NCBI RefSeq assembly: GCF_023705585.1
Contig: NZ_BOQE01000001.1
Location: forward strand, 3,628,710 to 3,692,709
Length of the DNA: 64,000 bases
DNA from: Collibacillus ludicampi
GTDB lineage: Bacteria; Bacillota; Bacilli; Tumebacillales; BOQE01
Direction: 5' to 3'
The notes under the pieces were generated by a model. The model worked only from the letters and a program-made list of their open reading frames with translations. It had not been told where the DNA came from and did no database searches. Below, piece by piece: positions 44,463 to 54,633 of the stretch; the first letter of the stretch is position 1, and every line of letters starts with the position of its first letter. A program made the position numbers and the translations under genes.

Positions 44463-45770
44463 TTGTCTTTTGACGAAAACAGTAAGTATAAGTGGTTGGT
44501 GTTTTTCACACTAGCTGTCACGTATTTTTTCATTTTTAGCCAGCGTACTGCACCTGGATTGATTACGGATCAATTGATGAAGCAGTTTCAGATGACTGCT
44601 TCGACATTAGGACTGCTTACAGGATTTCAGTATATTGCGTATATGAGCTTACAAATTCCCTTAGGTATATGGGCGGATCGATTCGGCCCTTATTTGTTTT
44701 TACTGATGGGTACTCTGTTGGACGGTGTAGGGACGATTCTGTATAGTGTTTCCCCGAATGAATGGATCTTGATGTCAACACGAGTGTTAGTGGGAATTGG
44801 GGATGCAATGATTTGGATTAACATCGTGTTGGTTTTAAGTCAATGGTTTCGGGCTGATGAATTTGCAAGTCTGCTAGGTTGGACCGGGATGTCGGGAAGT
44901 CTCGGCGCTATCCTAACCTCTGTACCCCTAACCTTTTGGATCGCTCATCAAGGTTGGAGGGTTCCCTTCTTCTGTTTAGGCTTGATCCTATGCGGATGTG
45001 CCGCGATGATCTACTTGGTCATGATGACAGGAACGAAACGCCATACTGCCCCCTACCAGCTGAAGATGAACCAACCAGTACAGGAGCTCAAACCAAAAAA
45101 CAAAGGAGTATTTAGGAAGCTCCTACATAGCCGCCAAGCGTGGGCGACCTTTCTCTGTCACTTCGGTCTCGTGGGGACCTATATAGGGTTTATCGGGTCT
45201 TGGGCAGTGCCTTATGGTATGGTGGTTTATGGATTTCATCGAACGACGGCGAGCGAATTGGTGACAATAGGTTTAATCGGCGCTTTGTTAGGTGGACCGA
45301 TAACCGGTTATATTTCTGATAAGTGGGGATCTCGAAAACAACCTTATGTTCTCATCCACTTCATCACCTTTTTAAGCTGGCTGACATTATGCTTGTGGGA
45401 AGCGAAACCACCAATCGCCGTTTTACTGATTCTTTTTTTCCTGATCGGTTTCGGCAACGGGGCAAGCATGCTGACCTTTGCAGTTGTTCGACAGTCGTTC
45501 CCAAAAACAGAGGTAGGGGTCGCTTCTGGATTTGCCAATACGGGAGGATTTTTAAGTGCTGTAACCCTGCCAACACTCTTTGGGTTGGTACTTGATCACT
45601 TTGGTGGCGCTCATTCGCTGGGAGCACATGCTGCGGGTGGAGGCTATCAATTTGGATTGTTAGTGCCGACTCTGTTCTCTTTGATCGGTATGATTGGAAG
45701 TATCGTTATTTTGGAGAAAAAACAAACACCGAAGCGAAAGATGAAGACTTCTGTCCTAGCAGGTATGTAA
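44463..45770 (+). CDS. MFS transporter, unknown substrate
   Basis: 435 aa, 12 helices, with the MFS loop GIWADRFGPYLFLLMG after helix 2 and RVLVGIGDAMIWI. The TTG start has AGGAGAG before it. It is divergent from glpP and next to ugp genes, so a glycerol-phosphate or related organophosphate is possible, but no signature decides this. Confidence 0.8.
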   Translation: MSFDENSKYKWLVFFTLAVTYFFIFSQRTAPGLITDQLMKQFQMTASTLGLLTGFQYIAYMSLQIPLGIWADRFGPYLFLLMGTLLDGVGTILYSVSPNEWILMSTRVLVGIGDAMIWINIVLVLSQWFRADEFASLLGWTGMSGSLGAILTSVPLTFWIAHQGWRVPFFCLGLILCGCAAMIYLVMMTGTKRHTAPYQLKMNQPVQELKPKNKGVFRKLLHSRQAWATFLCHFGLVGTYIGFIGSWAVPYGMVVYGFHRTTASELVTIGLIGALLGGPITGYISDKWGSRKQPYVLIHFITFLSWLTLCLWEAKPPIAVLLILFFLIGFGNGASMLTFAVVRQSFPKTEVGVASGFANTGGFLSAVTLPTLFGLVLDHFGGAHSLGAHAAGGGYQFGLLVPTLFSLIGMIGSIVILEKKQTPKRKMKTSVLAGM

Positions 45771-45817
45771 AGCGAGAACGGGATCGAGGGGAGGGGATGA
45801 TTATCCCCTCTCTCCTC

Positions 45818-46558
45818 TCAAGTTTTTTCCGTGTATACTCGTAATTCCAGGTAGCGCTCCGGTTCATTGGTACAGATCACAATCCCTTCATCCAGTGCCG
45901 CCACCCGTTTCATCTCTTCCGGTTGATCGATCGTCCAGGCGATGAATTCAATCCCGCGATCCCTGTAGGAACGAACAAATGTCTCTGTCAAAAACGGATA
46001 ATACATCGATAAAACAGTCGCACCTGTGACTTCCAGTTGTTCATCCAGTAATAAAGGCATCCCATCGATCAGCAACCCTTTCTTTAGATCGGGGGCCAGG
46101 CGGGAGACTTCGCGGATATTCGCATGATGAAACGAAGTGATCACCACAGAGGATTCCATCCCGTATTGACGGATCAACTCAATCACCTTTTTTTCAATGC
46201 CGGGATACCAGTCGCCAGCACATTTAAGCTCGATGTTCAACTTCTTTTTTCCTTTTACCAGTTGTAATACTTCTTCAAACGTTGGAATGGTTTCCCCTGC
46301 AAACGCTTCAGAATACCAGGAACCTGCATCCAACTGTTTTAATTCCTTCAGCGTATAATCTCCAACATATCCCGTACCGTTCGTCGTTCGTTCCAACGTA
46401 AAGTCATGGATGACTACAGGTACTCCATCCCGGCTTAATTGCACATCCAACTCAATCATATCGATGTGCGGCTGCTCGATCGCTTTTTGAAAGGCAGCCA
46501 ATGTATTTTCTGGAGCTTTGTTCGACCAGCCGCGATGCGCAGCACACGGATTGTTCAT
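45818..46558 (-). CDS. ugpQ: Glycerophosphodiester phosphodiesterase
   Basis: 246 aa TIM barrel. Metal and catalytic residues lie in AHRGWSNKAPENT, ELDVQLSRDG and VVIHDFTLERTT, then KKKLNIELK. It splits glycerophosphodiesters to glycerol-3-phosphate and alcohol in the cytoplasm (no signal peptide). AGAGGAGG upstream. It follows ugpB after a terminator-like hairpin, so it may be reached by read-through from the ugp operon. Confidence 0.92.
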   Translation of the reverse strand: MNNPCAAHRGWSNKAPENTLAAFQKAIEQPHIDMIELDVQLSRDGVPVVIHDFTLERTTNGTGYVGDYTLKELKQLDAGSWYSEAFAGETIPTFEEVLQLVKGKKKLNIELKCAGDWYPGIEKKVIELIRQYGMESSVVITSFHHANIREVSRLAPDLKKGLLIDGMPLLLDEQLEVTGATVLSMYYPFLTETFVRSYRDRGIEFIAWTIDQPEEMKRVAALDEGIVICTNEPERYLELRVYTEKT

Positions 46559-46580
46559 CCTTGTTCCTCCTCTACTTTAT

Positions 46581-46613
46581 GAAAAGAACCGCGAGAGGAC
46601 CCGCGGCCTTTTC
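46581..46613 (-). terminator. Terminator between ugpB and ugpQ
   Basis: GAAAAG-CCGCG pairs with CGCGG-CTTTTC, with a U-rich end on the minus transcript. Confidence 0.75.
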
Positions 46614-46624
46614 ACCCTTCACTC

Positions 46625-47914
46625 TTATTTGTTTAATAATTGATTCGCTTTATTGACCGCTTCCTTCATGGCATCTTCCGGTGTAGCTTGCCCCAGAATC
46701 GCCCGTTGAATTTCGTTCATGATGACTTCCTGCAGTTCTTTGTATCCAGGAGCGATCGGACGGGGGCGAGCGTATTTCAACTGATCCACCGCCACTTTAA
46801 ATTGCGGTTTTTCACTGAAGAACTTCTGCATGTCCGGACTGTTAACAGCCGATGTACGCACAGGCATGTAACCGGTTTGTTGCGAGAATGCGATCGTTTG
46901 TTGTTGATCGGTCATCCACTTCATGAATTTCCAGGCTGCATCTTTCTTCTTCGATTTTGCCAGCATCACAAGATTCGCGCCGCCCGTAGGTACACCATAA
47001 CTTTCTTTTTGCGGCAGAAAGGCGGTACCTACATTGAATTTCGCTTTGCTCATCAGGTCATTCAGGCTTCCTGTCGAATCAAAAATCATAGCCACTTTCC
47101 CGTTAATAAAGTCGTTATCGGCAACCGCCCAGGCATCATATTTGGCTCCCGGAGGCATTTTCATAGCTCCCTCGTCGATCATTTTCTTCCAATATTGAAT
47201 CGGTTCGATCGCTTGTGGGGAGTCGACCAAAGCCTTTTTCCCGTCCTCGCTCAGGATTTTGCCGCCATTTTCAGCGACAAGCGCTTCATAGAACCAGATA
47301 TCGATCGGAGTTTCGAAGCCCCATTCCGTATCCTTTTTGGAAAGCTTTTTCGCATAGGATTCCAGCTCATCCCAGTTTTTCGGTCCGTTTTCATCCAAGC
47401 CGGCCGCTTTCAGTTTATCTTTGTTGATGTAAAGAATCGGGGTCGAACGGTTAAACGGCAATGCATAGAATTTGTTGTTCCAAGTAGAGTTACCGAGAAG
47501 ACCAGGAATAAAATCGTTTTTATCAATGCCGTCTTTTCCGTTGATGTAGGGCGTAAGATCTTCAAGCGCGCCGCTGTTTGCGAAAGAAGCGACGGAAGCG
47601 ACCTCAACCATCGTCACATCCGGCGGATTCCCTGCGGCAATGGCAGACATGACTTTAGCATGATTGGTGTAATAGTCACCTTGGAAGGTGGCATTCACTT
47701 TCACTTCATTTTGCGAATGATTAAACTCATCCACCATCTTCTTGATCACTTCACCGTTTTTGCCGCTGAGGGCATACCAGAAATCGATGGTCACCGGTTT
47801 ATCACCGTTTCCGCCGCTTGTCTCCGTGGAAGTCGTTTTGGTTCCACAACCGGAAAGTACCGTTCCCACAAGTAACATGGGAGCTACCAATAAAGAGATG
47901 AGACCTTTTTTCAT
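46625..47914 (-). CDS. ugpB: Glycerol-3-phosphate ABC transporter, substrate-binding lipoprotein
   Basis: 429 aa. A lipoprotein signal (LLVGTVLSGC) anchors it outside the membrane. The extracellular solute-binding family 1 fold shows IDFWYALSGKNGEVIKK near the start and WKFMKWMTDQQQ in the second lobe, closest to UgpB. It captures sn-glycerol-3-phosphate or glycerophosphodiesters for UgpAEC. Clustered with ugpQ and glpP. Confidence 0.9.
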   Translation of the reverse strand: MKKGLISLLVAPMLLVGTVLSGCGTKTTSTETSGGNGDKPVTIDFWYALSGKNGEVIKKMVDEFNHSQNEVKVNATFQGDYYTNHAKVMSAIAAGNPPDVTMVEVASVASFANSGALEDLTPYINGKDGIDKNDFIPGLLGNSTWNNKFYALPFNRSTPILYINKDKLKAAGLDENGPKNWDELESYAKKLSKKDTEWGFETPIDIWFYEALVAENGGKILSEDGKKALVDSPQAIEPIQYWKKMIDEGAMKMPPGAKYDAWAVADNDFINGKVAMIFDSTGSLNDLMSKAKFNVGTAFLPQKESYGVPTGGANLVMLAKSKKKDAAWKFMKWMTDQQQTIAFSQQTGYMPVRTSAVNSPDMQKFFSEKPQFKVAVDQLKYARPRPIAPGYKELQEVIMNEIQRAILGQATPEDAMKEAVNKANQLLNK

Positions 47915-47931
47915 GATGATCCTCCTCTTGA

Positions 47932-48759
47932 TTACTTCACACCTGAATAAACAAAGGCTCGAATGATCTGACGTTGGGCAAAGAAAAAGATGATCAAAAT
48001 CGGAATCACGAGAATCATATTCCCGGCCATGACGATATTCCAGGCAACACCCCCTTCAGATGCTTTCAGAGCGGCAATCCCCACCGGCAAGGTGCGAACG
48101 ACATCCTGATTGGTCATGACCAAAGGCCAAAAATAATCATTCCAGTGGTAAATAAAGCTAAACAGGCCGAATGTGACGAGAACAGGACGCGCCATGGGCA
48201 CCATGATCTTCCACATGATTTTCCATTCGCTCGCCTGATCCAAACGTGCCGCTTCCAGAATTTCTTCCGGCACTTGCATAAACGATTGGCGAAGAAGAAA
48301 AATGCCAAAGGCGCTTGCCGCATAGGGGAGAATTAATGGGATGTACGTGTTGATCAAATTCCAACCGCTCATTTGAATAAACACGGGTAAAAACGTGATT
48401 TGCGGTGGAATCATCAAGGCAATCAATGTAAATCCGAATAATATCTTGTATCCTTTAAAACGATACCGGGCAAATGCATACGCGGCAGGTACAGCCGTGA
48501 TGAACTGCAAGACGAGTATCGCCAAACTGACGAAAATACTGTTTATTAAGTAGGCGAGAAACGGACCGGAACTCCAGGCTTGCACGAAATTTTCCCAGTG
48601 AATCGATGAAGGGATCCACTTGGGAGGAAAAACGGTTGTTTCGTCGATGCTTTTCAGTGATGTAAGCATCATCCAGACAAAAGGAAAGAGAAAGATCAAA
48701 GATACAATCGCGATCCCGATCCATTCGACAGGTTTCAAGATTTTGCGCACAAGTTCCAC
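47932..48759 (-). CDS. ugpE: Glycerol-3-phosphate ABC transporter permease UgpE
   Basis: 275 aa, six helices, with the MalG-type EAA loop EAARLDQASEWKIMWKIMVP that docks the ATPase. GTG start with GGGGGTGAAG upstream. It pairs with UgpA, which ends 15 nt before it. Confidence 0.88.
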   Translation of the reverse strand: MELVRKILKPVEWIGIAIVSLIFLFPFVWMMLTSLKSIDETTVFPPKWIPSSIHWENFVQAWSSGPFLAYLINSIFVSLAILVLQFITAVPAAYAFARYRFKGYKILFGFTLIALMIPPQITFLPVFIQMSGWNLINTYIPLILPYAASAFGIFLLRQSFMQVPEEILEAARLDQASEWKIMWKIMVPMARPVLVTFGLFSFIYHWNDYFWPLVMTNQDVVRTLPVGIAALKASEGGVAWNIVMAGNMILVIPILIIFFFAQRQIIRAFVYSGVK

Positions 48760-48774
48760 TGAACTTCACCCCCT

Positions 48775-49641
48775 TTAGCGGTAGTGTACTTTTTTGGCCA
48801 AGAACAGAAAGTGAAAGATGGTAACAATCCCCACAAACAAAAGAAGAATGACACCTGCCGCCGACGCGTAGCCGATTTTAAAGAAATCAAAACCGTTTTG
48901 GTAAATGAAGAATACCAGCATGTTCGTACTGTTGGCCGGCCCTCCCTGCGTCATGATCTGTACGGTATCAAAGACCTGAAAGGAATTGACCGTGTTGATG
49001 ATAAGCAAAAAGAATATTGTCGGTGACAGCATCGGGATCGTGATGCGCGTCAATTTCCTCCACCAAGGCGTTTGATCCAGTGCGGCCGCCTCATAAACTT
49101 CCTTGGGAATACTCTGCAATCCGGCAATAAAGATGAGCGTATTGTAGCCAAGGATTTTCCATACACTTACAAGTACCAAGGAATAGATGGCGGAACTTGT
49201 ATCTGCCAGCCATTTTGATGGGGGCATTCCAAATAAGGAAAGTACCCAGTTCAGCAACCCGTACTGGGGATCCATCATCCACATCCATAACAAGGAAATG
49301 GATACAAGGGAAATAATGTGGGGACTAAAGATCGCCCCTTGTAAAAAGCGGTACCTGTTGCCCTTGCGATTCAGCCACAACGCGAGAAACAACGAGAGAA
49401 CCAGGGAAATCCCCACCGTCAATACGGTATAAAACAACGTGTTCGACAGGGTTTGCAGAAAATCTGGACTGTGAATAAGTTCTTTATAGTTTTCAAGGCC
49501 GACGAATGTTTTCTCCGGACTGACAAGGTCCCATGAAGTGAAACTTAAGTAAAACATGTAAAAAATCGGGTAGATAAAAAACATCGCTAAGATCACAAGG
49601 GCCGGAGCGGTATAGAGATAAGGAGAAAGCCGTCGGATCAC
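48775..49641 (-). CDS. ugpA: Glycerol-3-phosphate ABC transporter permease UgpA
   Basis: 288 aa, six helices, MalF-type, EAA loop EAAALDQTPWWRKLTRITIP. GTG start overlaps the ugpC stop by 4 nt (GTGA). Forms the channel with UgpE. Confidence 0.88.
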   Translation of the reverse strand: MIRRLSPYLYTAPALVILAMFFIYPIFYMFYLSFTSWDLVSPEKTFVGLENYKELIHSPDFLQTLSNTLFYTVLTVGISLVLSLFLALWLNRKGNRYRFLQGAIFSPHIISLVSISLLWMWMMDPQYGLLNWVLSLFGMPPSKWLADTSSAIYSLVLVSVWKILGYNTLIFIAGLQSIPKEVYEAAALDQTPWWRKLTRITIPMLSPTIFFLLIINTVNSFQVFDTVQIMTQGGPANSTNMLVFFIYQNGFDFFKIGYASAAGVILLLFVGIVTIFHFLFLAKKVHYR

Positions 49642-50762
49642 AGTACCGCACGCTCCTCTTTTCCCGCATTTGTTTCCTTTCGGACAGGAATGCAGCTTCC
49701 TTCCGCGTCAAAAAAGTAAAGGCTGTCATAGGGAAGTTCCACCCGGATCTGGTTGCTCAAGAATACGTTGTCTCCGTAACTTTTCACGCTCAGACGTCCC
49801 AGTTGAGTATCCACGTAATAAAGGGTTTCCGCTCCCAACATCTCATGTGCGACAATCGTTCCTTCACAAGTAAACACGCGTTCCTTGGGAACAGGCTCTC
49901 CCTTTTGCTGAAGTTGTATTTTTTCTGGACGGATGCCTATAGCATGCACGGAAGAAAGTTCAGTCTTGATGAAGTCAGCCGGAAGTTTGACCGTTTGATC
50001 ACCGATCACCAGTTTTCCGTCCAGCCACCGGACAGACACGATATTCATCGGGGGCGTACCGATGAATGTAGCGACAAAGCGATTGGCGGGTTGATGGTAG
50101 ACTTCCATGGGACTGGCCGCCTGTTGGACTTTTCCGTGATTCATGATGATAATCTGGTCTCCCATCGACATGGCTTCCACTTGATCGTGGGTGACGTATA
50201 TAAATGTGGCCCCCAATTTTTTATGAAGTTCCATGAGCTCGACCCGCATTTGTTGACGTAACTGCGCATCCAGATTGGAAAGAGGTTCGTCCATGAGGAA
50301 CACTTTCGGTTTCTTTACCATGGCGCGGGCCAGTGCCACCCTCTGTCGTTGCCCGCCGGACAATTCCCCTGGCTTGCGGTTCAAGTATTCCCGTAGCCCC
50401 ACCACTTCCGCCACTTCTGCGATCAGTCGCTCACGTTCCGGTTTAGGAACCTTTCGATTCTTGAGACCGAATTCGATGTTTTCTTTGACTGTCATCGTGG
50501 GATAAAGGGCATAATTTTGAAAAACCATGGCGATATCCCGCTTGCCCGGTTCCACCTGATTGACTTTTTCTTCGCCGATATAAATGTCACCGCTTGTCGG
50601 GTGCTCGAGTCCCGCGATCATCCGCAAGGTCGTCGATTTCCCGCAGCCGGACGGACCGACCAGTACCGTAAAAGATCCAGAAGGGATCGTGACATTCAAA
50701 TCTTCAATCACCGGGTTCCCGTTAAATGTTTTTGTAATCTGCCGAAGCAATACTTGCGACAT
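49638..50762 (-). CDS. ugpC: ABC transporter ATP-binding protein UgpC (MsmX/MalK type)
   Basis: 374 aa. Walker A GPSGCGKST, Q-loop VFQNYALYP, signature LSGGQRQRVALARA, Walker B VFLMDEPLSNLD, and an OB-type regulatory C-terminal domain. ATG 50762 has GAAGGTG upstream; the frame is open a further 69 codons without support. First gene of the ugp operon, behind a leader terminator. The family can also serve several sugar permeases. Confidence 0.92.
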   Translation of the reverse strand: MSQVLLRQITKTFNGNPVIEDLNVTIPSGSFTVLVGPSGCGKSTTLRMIAGLEHPTSGDIYIGEEKVNQVEPGKRDIAMVFQNYALYPTMTVKENIEFGLKNRKVPKPERERLIAEVAEVVGLREYLNRKPGELSGGQRQRVALARAMVKKPKVFLMDEPLSNLDAQLRQQMRVELMELHKKLGATFIYVTHDQVEAMSMGDQIIIMNHGKVQQAASPMEVYHQPANRFVATFIGTPPMNIVSVRWLDGKLVIGDQTVKLPADFIKTELSSVHAIGIRPEKIQLQQKGEPVPKERVFTCEGTIVAHEMLGAETLYYVDTQLGRLSVKSYGDNVFLSNQIRVELPYDSLYFFDAEGSCIPVRKETNAGKEERAVL

Positions 50763-50867
50763 GGTTTTACACCTTCCTAACATGGTTTCTCCTGAAGGCA
50801 AAGATGCATACTTTCCTCTTTGCACAACACACGTGACCCAATAACGATATATGATTGTTCTCTTAAC

Positions 50868-50934
50868 AAAAAAACCTATAGCAAGATATCCGGAGCCATA
50901 TCGATGTGTTACGGCTCGTCTCGCTACAGGTTTC
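50868..50934 (-). promoter_or_regulatory. ugpC leader terminator, probable GlpP antitermination target
   Basis: On the minus transcript ACCUGUAGC pairs with GCUAUAGGU, closed by GAGA/UCUU and an inner GAGCC/GGCUC stem, then seven U. The same GAGA(A/G)ACCTRTAGCGAGA and TCTTGCTATAGGT blocks occur before glpP. 51003-51124, upstream, shows nothing else. Confidence 0.75.
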
Positions 50935-51124
50935 TCCAAGTCTCCAACCCTTGTCTTCAACATATTCACTTTTCACTTAAAAGCATACAAGTTGGTTATT
51001 AATGTTTAATAAACAAATTGCGTAGTTTATGTAAAGAAAACAAGGCATCCGTTGACGAATCCTTGTCCCAAACTGGCATCCACATCGATGGTGATACAGT
51101 CACTATTGCTGCGGCTCTTTCAGA

Positions 51125-51164
51125 AAAACGACCCATACCGGTCTCTAACGGTATGGGTCGTTTT
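51125..51164. terminator. Terminator after tdh
   Basis: AAAACGACCCATACCG and its exact complement form a 16-bp stem with an 8-nt loop, bidirectional. Confidence 0.9.
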
Positions 51165-51198
51165 CATATGATTTAAAATTCCTTTCGGCCGACGCAAT

Positions 51199-52161
51199 CT
51201 AACCTACGGTTACCAGGCTAAATTTCTCACTCAGCTTCGCGAGCATATCCTGTGTCATTTTCTTCAAATCGTATTCCGCTTTAAAGCCCCATTCCTCTTT
51301 AGCTGCTGTTACGTCAAGGGAATTGGGCCAACTCTCGGCAATCGCTTGCCTTACAGGATCTACGTTATAATCCATTTGAAACTCCGGAATATGCTTTCTG
51401 ATTTCCGAAGCGATATCCTCCGGTTCCACACTCATGGCCGTCACGTTAAATGAATTTCGATGCTTAAGTCTTGAAGCATCGGCTTCCATGAGCATAATGA
51501 TCGCATGCAATGCATCTGGCATATACATCATATCCATATAAGTCCCTTTCGCGATATACGATGTATATCTGCCTTTCTGTACAGCTTCATAATAAATCTC
51601 GACCGCGTAATCTGTCGTCCCTCCCCCTGGAGGCGTAACGTAAGAGATCAGTCCAGGAAAACGAAGTCCTCGCGTATCCACACCATATTTATAGTAATAA
51701 TAGTCACAAAGCAATTCACCTGATACTTTATTTATACCGTACATGGTTGTCGGTCTTTGTATCGTATCTTGCGGTGTATGATCTTTTGGAGTAGTCGGAC
51801 CGAACGCCCCTATGGAACTTGGCGTGAAAAATTGACACCGAAGTTCTCTTGCGACTTCAAGGGCGTTCATGAGCCCTCCCATATTCAAATTCCAGGCCAG
51901 AAGCGGCTTTGCTTCCGCGGTCGCTGACAATAACGCAGCCAAATGAATGATCGTATCCACACGATATTTTTTAGCGATTTCAAACATCGCCTTCGCATCC
52001 ATGACATCCAAGATTTCAAATGGCCCCGATTGTACAAGTTCGCTTTCGTTTTTTCTGATATCTGATGCAATCACATGTTCAGAGCCATAGATATCTCTCA
52101 TTTTCATGACAAGCTCCGAACCGATTTGACCCAATGCTCCAGTAACCAAAATTTTCTTCAT
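51199..52161 (-). CDS. tdh: L-threonine 3-dehydrogenase, epimerase-type
   Basis: 320 aa extended SDR. NAD motif [19 protein letters not shown] and active-site YGINK (Tyr-x3-Lys) match the NAD-dependent epimerase-like threonine dehydrogenases. It turns L-threonine into 2-amino-3-ketobutyrate, the substrate of Kbl, whose gene is 46 nt upstream. ATG 52161 has GGGAGG; the TTG five codons earlier lies at the site itself. Confidence 0.93.
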   Translation of the reverse strand: MKKILVTGALGQIGSELVMKMRDIYGSEHVIASDIRKNESELVQSGPFEILDVMDAKAMFEIAKKYRVDTIIHLAALLSATAEAKPLLAWNLNMGGLMNALEVARELRCQFFTPSSIGAFGPTTPKDHTPQDTIQRPTTMYGINKVSGELLCDYYYYKYGVDTRGLRFPGLISYVTPPGGGTTDYAVEIYYEAVQKGRYTSYIAKGTYMDMMYMPDALHAIIMLMEADASRLKHRNSFNVTAMSVEPEDIASEIRKHIPEFQMDYNVDPVRQAIAESWPNSLDVTAAKEEWGFKAEYDLKKMTQDMLAKLSEKFSLVTVG

Positions 52162-52207
52162 GAGAATGCCTCCCAAAACGGTACCCCATCAATCGATGTT
52201 TTACCTT

Positions 52208-53398
52208 TTAAATAACCCCCAGCTCTTTCCCCACTTTTTCATAAATGGATAATGCCCGATCCAACATCTCTTTGGTATGCGCCGCTGTCGGCATATTTCG
52301 AACCCTCCCCGTTCCCCTTGGTACGGTTGGGAATACAATCGCTTTCGCATACACGCCTTCTTCATATAGTCTTTTGCTGAATTCTTGGGTTTTAATTTCA
52401 TCCCCTATAATGCATGGAGTAATCGGTGTTTGACTTTCTCCAATATCAAACCCCAGCGCCTTGAGACCTCTCTTTAAATAATTTCCGTTATCCCACAATC
52501 TATCCTGTAACTCCGTACTGTTCAAAAGTATATCGATCGCTTCAATGCAAGCAGCAACAGCTGCAGGCGGCAAAGAAGTGGAAAACAGAAAAGGTCTGCT
52601 TCTAACCTTCAGCCAGTCGATTAGATCTTTTTTCCCGGCAACATACCCGCCAACAACGCCAATCGCTTTGGAAAGAGTCCCGATTTGAAAATCAATCTTA
52701 TCGGACAGGCCGAAATGTTTTACGGTTCCCGCCCCGTTACCTAATACACCGGAACCGTGCGCATCATCCACATACGTGATCAGGTCAAATTCTTCGGCGA
52801 TTTCCACAATCTCAGGGAGCTTGGCGATATCTCCATCCATGGAGAACACTCCATCCGTGATCACCATGATTTTCTTATACAGTCCGGATTCTTTCGCTTC
52901 TTTCGCCTTGTTTCTTAAATCCTCCATATCTGAATGTTTGTATCGGATGATTTTAGCTTTTGACAATCTGCATCCGTCGATAATGGAAGCGTGGTTCAAT
53001 TCATCGGACAGTATGGCATCATCCTTATCCATCACGGCTGATATGGCACCCATATTGCAATTGAAACCGGATTGATAAACGATAGCAGCTTCGGTATGCT
53101 TAAACTCCGCCAGCTTTTCTTCAAGTTTCACATGGATATCTAACGTCCCGTTAATCGTCCTTACCGCTCCTGAGCCTGCCCCATATTTTTTCGTAGCCTC
53201 GATCGCTGCATCAATCAACCTTTGATCGGTTGCCAAACCCAAGTAGTTATTGGACGATAAGTTAATCAACTCTTTCCCCGCAATTTTTATCATCGGTCCG
53301 TTAGCACTTTCTAACGGGTCGATTACATTATAGAGACCTTTTCCTTTTAAATCCTCCAAATGTTCTTTCAAGAAATTCTCCAATACTTTACTGGACAC
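52208..53398 (-). CDS. kbl: Glycine C-acetyltransferase (2-amino-3-ketobutyrate CoA ligase)
   Basis: About 396 aa PLP enzyme of the alpha-oxoamine synthase family. [24 protein letters not shown] and PLP-lysine motif [14 protein letters not shown] are intact. It cleaves aminoketobutyrate with CoA to glycine and acetyl-CoA. GTG 53398 is 8 nt from GGAGG; TTG 53401 is also possible. With tdh it forms the threonine-to-glycine route. A TATAAT is seen at 53530-53535 but no clear -35. Confidence 0.93.
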   Translation of the reverse strand: MSSKVLENFLKEHLEDLKGKGLYNVIDPLESANGPMIKIAGKELINLSSNNYLGLATDQRLIDAAIEATKKYGAGSGAVRTINGTLDIHVKLEEKLAEFKHTEAAIVYQSGFNCNMGAISAVMDKDDAILSDELNHASIIDGCRLSKAKIIRYKHSDMEDLRNKAKEAKESGLYKKIMVITDGVFSMDGDIAKLPEIVEIAEEFDLITYVDDAHGSGVLGNGAGTVKHFGLSDKIDFQIGTLSKAIGVVGGYVAGKKDLIDWLKVRSRPFLFSTSLPPAAVAACIEAIDILLNSTELQDRLWDNGNYLKRGLKALGFDIGESQTPITPCIIGDEIKTQEFSKRLYEEGVYAKAIVFPTVPRGTGRVRNMPTAAHTKEMLDRALSIYEKVGKELGVI

Positions 53399-53606
53399 CA
53401 AGGATCCCTCCCAAGGTTACTATGTATTCTCATTTATTCTTTACTCATGTTGTAATTCTCAAACAAACAAATGTACACTGTATAAATACATTTAAACGCA
53501 GTGAAAATCTTTTTGTATCAACGATCTTCATTATAATATTAACACACTTCAAACAAAATGTACACATATAGAGGACAAATTATTCGTCTATTTTCAAATG
53601 CATAAA

Positions 53607-53631
53607 AACCCCCCGGGAATCCCGGGAGGTT
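53607..53631 (-). terminator. Terminator abutting the DUF1002 gene stop
   Basis: AACC-CCCGGGA and TCCCGGG-GGTT pair, with a U4 run on the minus transcript, directly after the stop. Confidence 0.85.
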
Positions 53632-54489
53632 CTAATGAAACATCTTCTGTACCAACTGCTGAAATGCATGGAACACTTGCTTGAAAAACTCGACGATCGC
53701 ATTCGTCTCTTGCGGATGATCTTTTGCATATTGTCCGAGGGTCTGTCCGATATCTTTGATTTGGTTGCCTAAGGCTGACCAGTCGATGTGCAAGGAGTTA
53801 AGTTTTTTCAAGAGATCGATGAGAGATTGAACTTGCTCAGGAGTCAATTGAATCCCCATCTGCTGTGCAATCTGTTCGATGATCTTCCGATAATCGGCAT
53901 CCGTTTGCGGATTGGATTTCTGAATTTCCTCTTTGAGCCTGCGGACAAAATCGGCGGCCAATTGTTGATTCCCAAGTTCTTTTCCTAGCTCAGACGTTTT
54001 TTGTACCTCGTCACCCGCCGCTTGAACACGGTTTTCATTCAGTTTGTTTCCGGTTGCCGATTCAAACGCTTTAAAAATCCCCGTAAGAGCAGCCGTTCCT
54101 GTCACAGGCTCGGGGGCCGTCACATAAATGTCCGCATCTTGCACCCCAGCTGTTAACAGAGCATTTTCGTACATTTCGCCGCTAACCTGGATGATATTGG
54201 GACTCTTCGTGACTGAAATCCCTTCCCCTTTATTTTTTATCGTAATTAAACAAGAAGAAAGCTCACGTCCCGTTAATTTAGTGTCCGGAAAATAGTGGAC
54301 TTCATCCTGATAAGAGACGACGATCATTGTATCCTTGTCCGAATGTTTAAATTCCGTTAAAATCGATGCTTTTTCTTGCGGGGTTAAATCCGCTCCCAAA
54401 GTAATGATTCGGTTACCGGGCTGCGCGTCAGCAAAAGCTGTTTGTGCTGGCAGGGTCAAAAGGAGCAAGGTTATTGCTATTTTTCTCAT
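53632..54489 (-). CDS. Secreted DUF1002 protein (YpuA-like)
   Basis: 285 aa. Signal peptide MRKIAITLLLLTLPAQTAFA. Then ITLGADLTPQEKASILTEF, a conserved ELSSCLITI, and AAxTGIFKAFE-type sequence near the middle match DUF1002. The C-terminal third is a long amphipathic helix array (IQLTPEQVQSLIDLLKKL). Members are exported by spore formers; role unknown. Confidence 0.85.
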   Translation of the reverse strand: MRKIAITLLLLTLPAQTAFADAQPGNRIITLGADLTPQEKASILTEFKHSDKDTMIVVSYQDEVHYFPDTKLTGRELSSCLITIKNKGEGISVTKSPNIIQVSGEMYENALLTAGVQDADIYVTAPEPVTGTAALTGIFKAFESATGNKLNENRVQAAGDEVQKTSELGKELGNQQLAADFVRRLKEEIQKSNPQTDADYRKIIEQIAQQMGIQLTPEQVQSLIDLLKKLNSLHIDWSALGNQIKDIGQTLGQYAKDHPQETNAIVEFFKQVFHAFQQLVQKMFH

Positions 54490-54633
54490 TGCAATCTCTC
54501 CCGTTCTCCTGTTGAGTCGGTATTGTATCCTCCACCATTATTATTAAAGATCTATTTTTTCGCAAGAGCGAGAGAGAATGCAGTGTTTTACACGCATGAT
54601 AACGCTTCCAAATTTGTCATTTCTATTTTCCCG

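Noticed and set aside
46640-47875. 411-codon frame antisense to ugpB
   Set aside because: The minus-strand gene has a lipobox, family fold and ribosome site; the antisense frame shows none and is a codon-bias shadow.
50868-50934. ugpC leader as a T-box or metabolite riboswitch
   Set aside because: No T-box sequence or riboswitch core; the matching hairpin before glpP makes GlpP antitermination the better reading.
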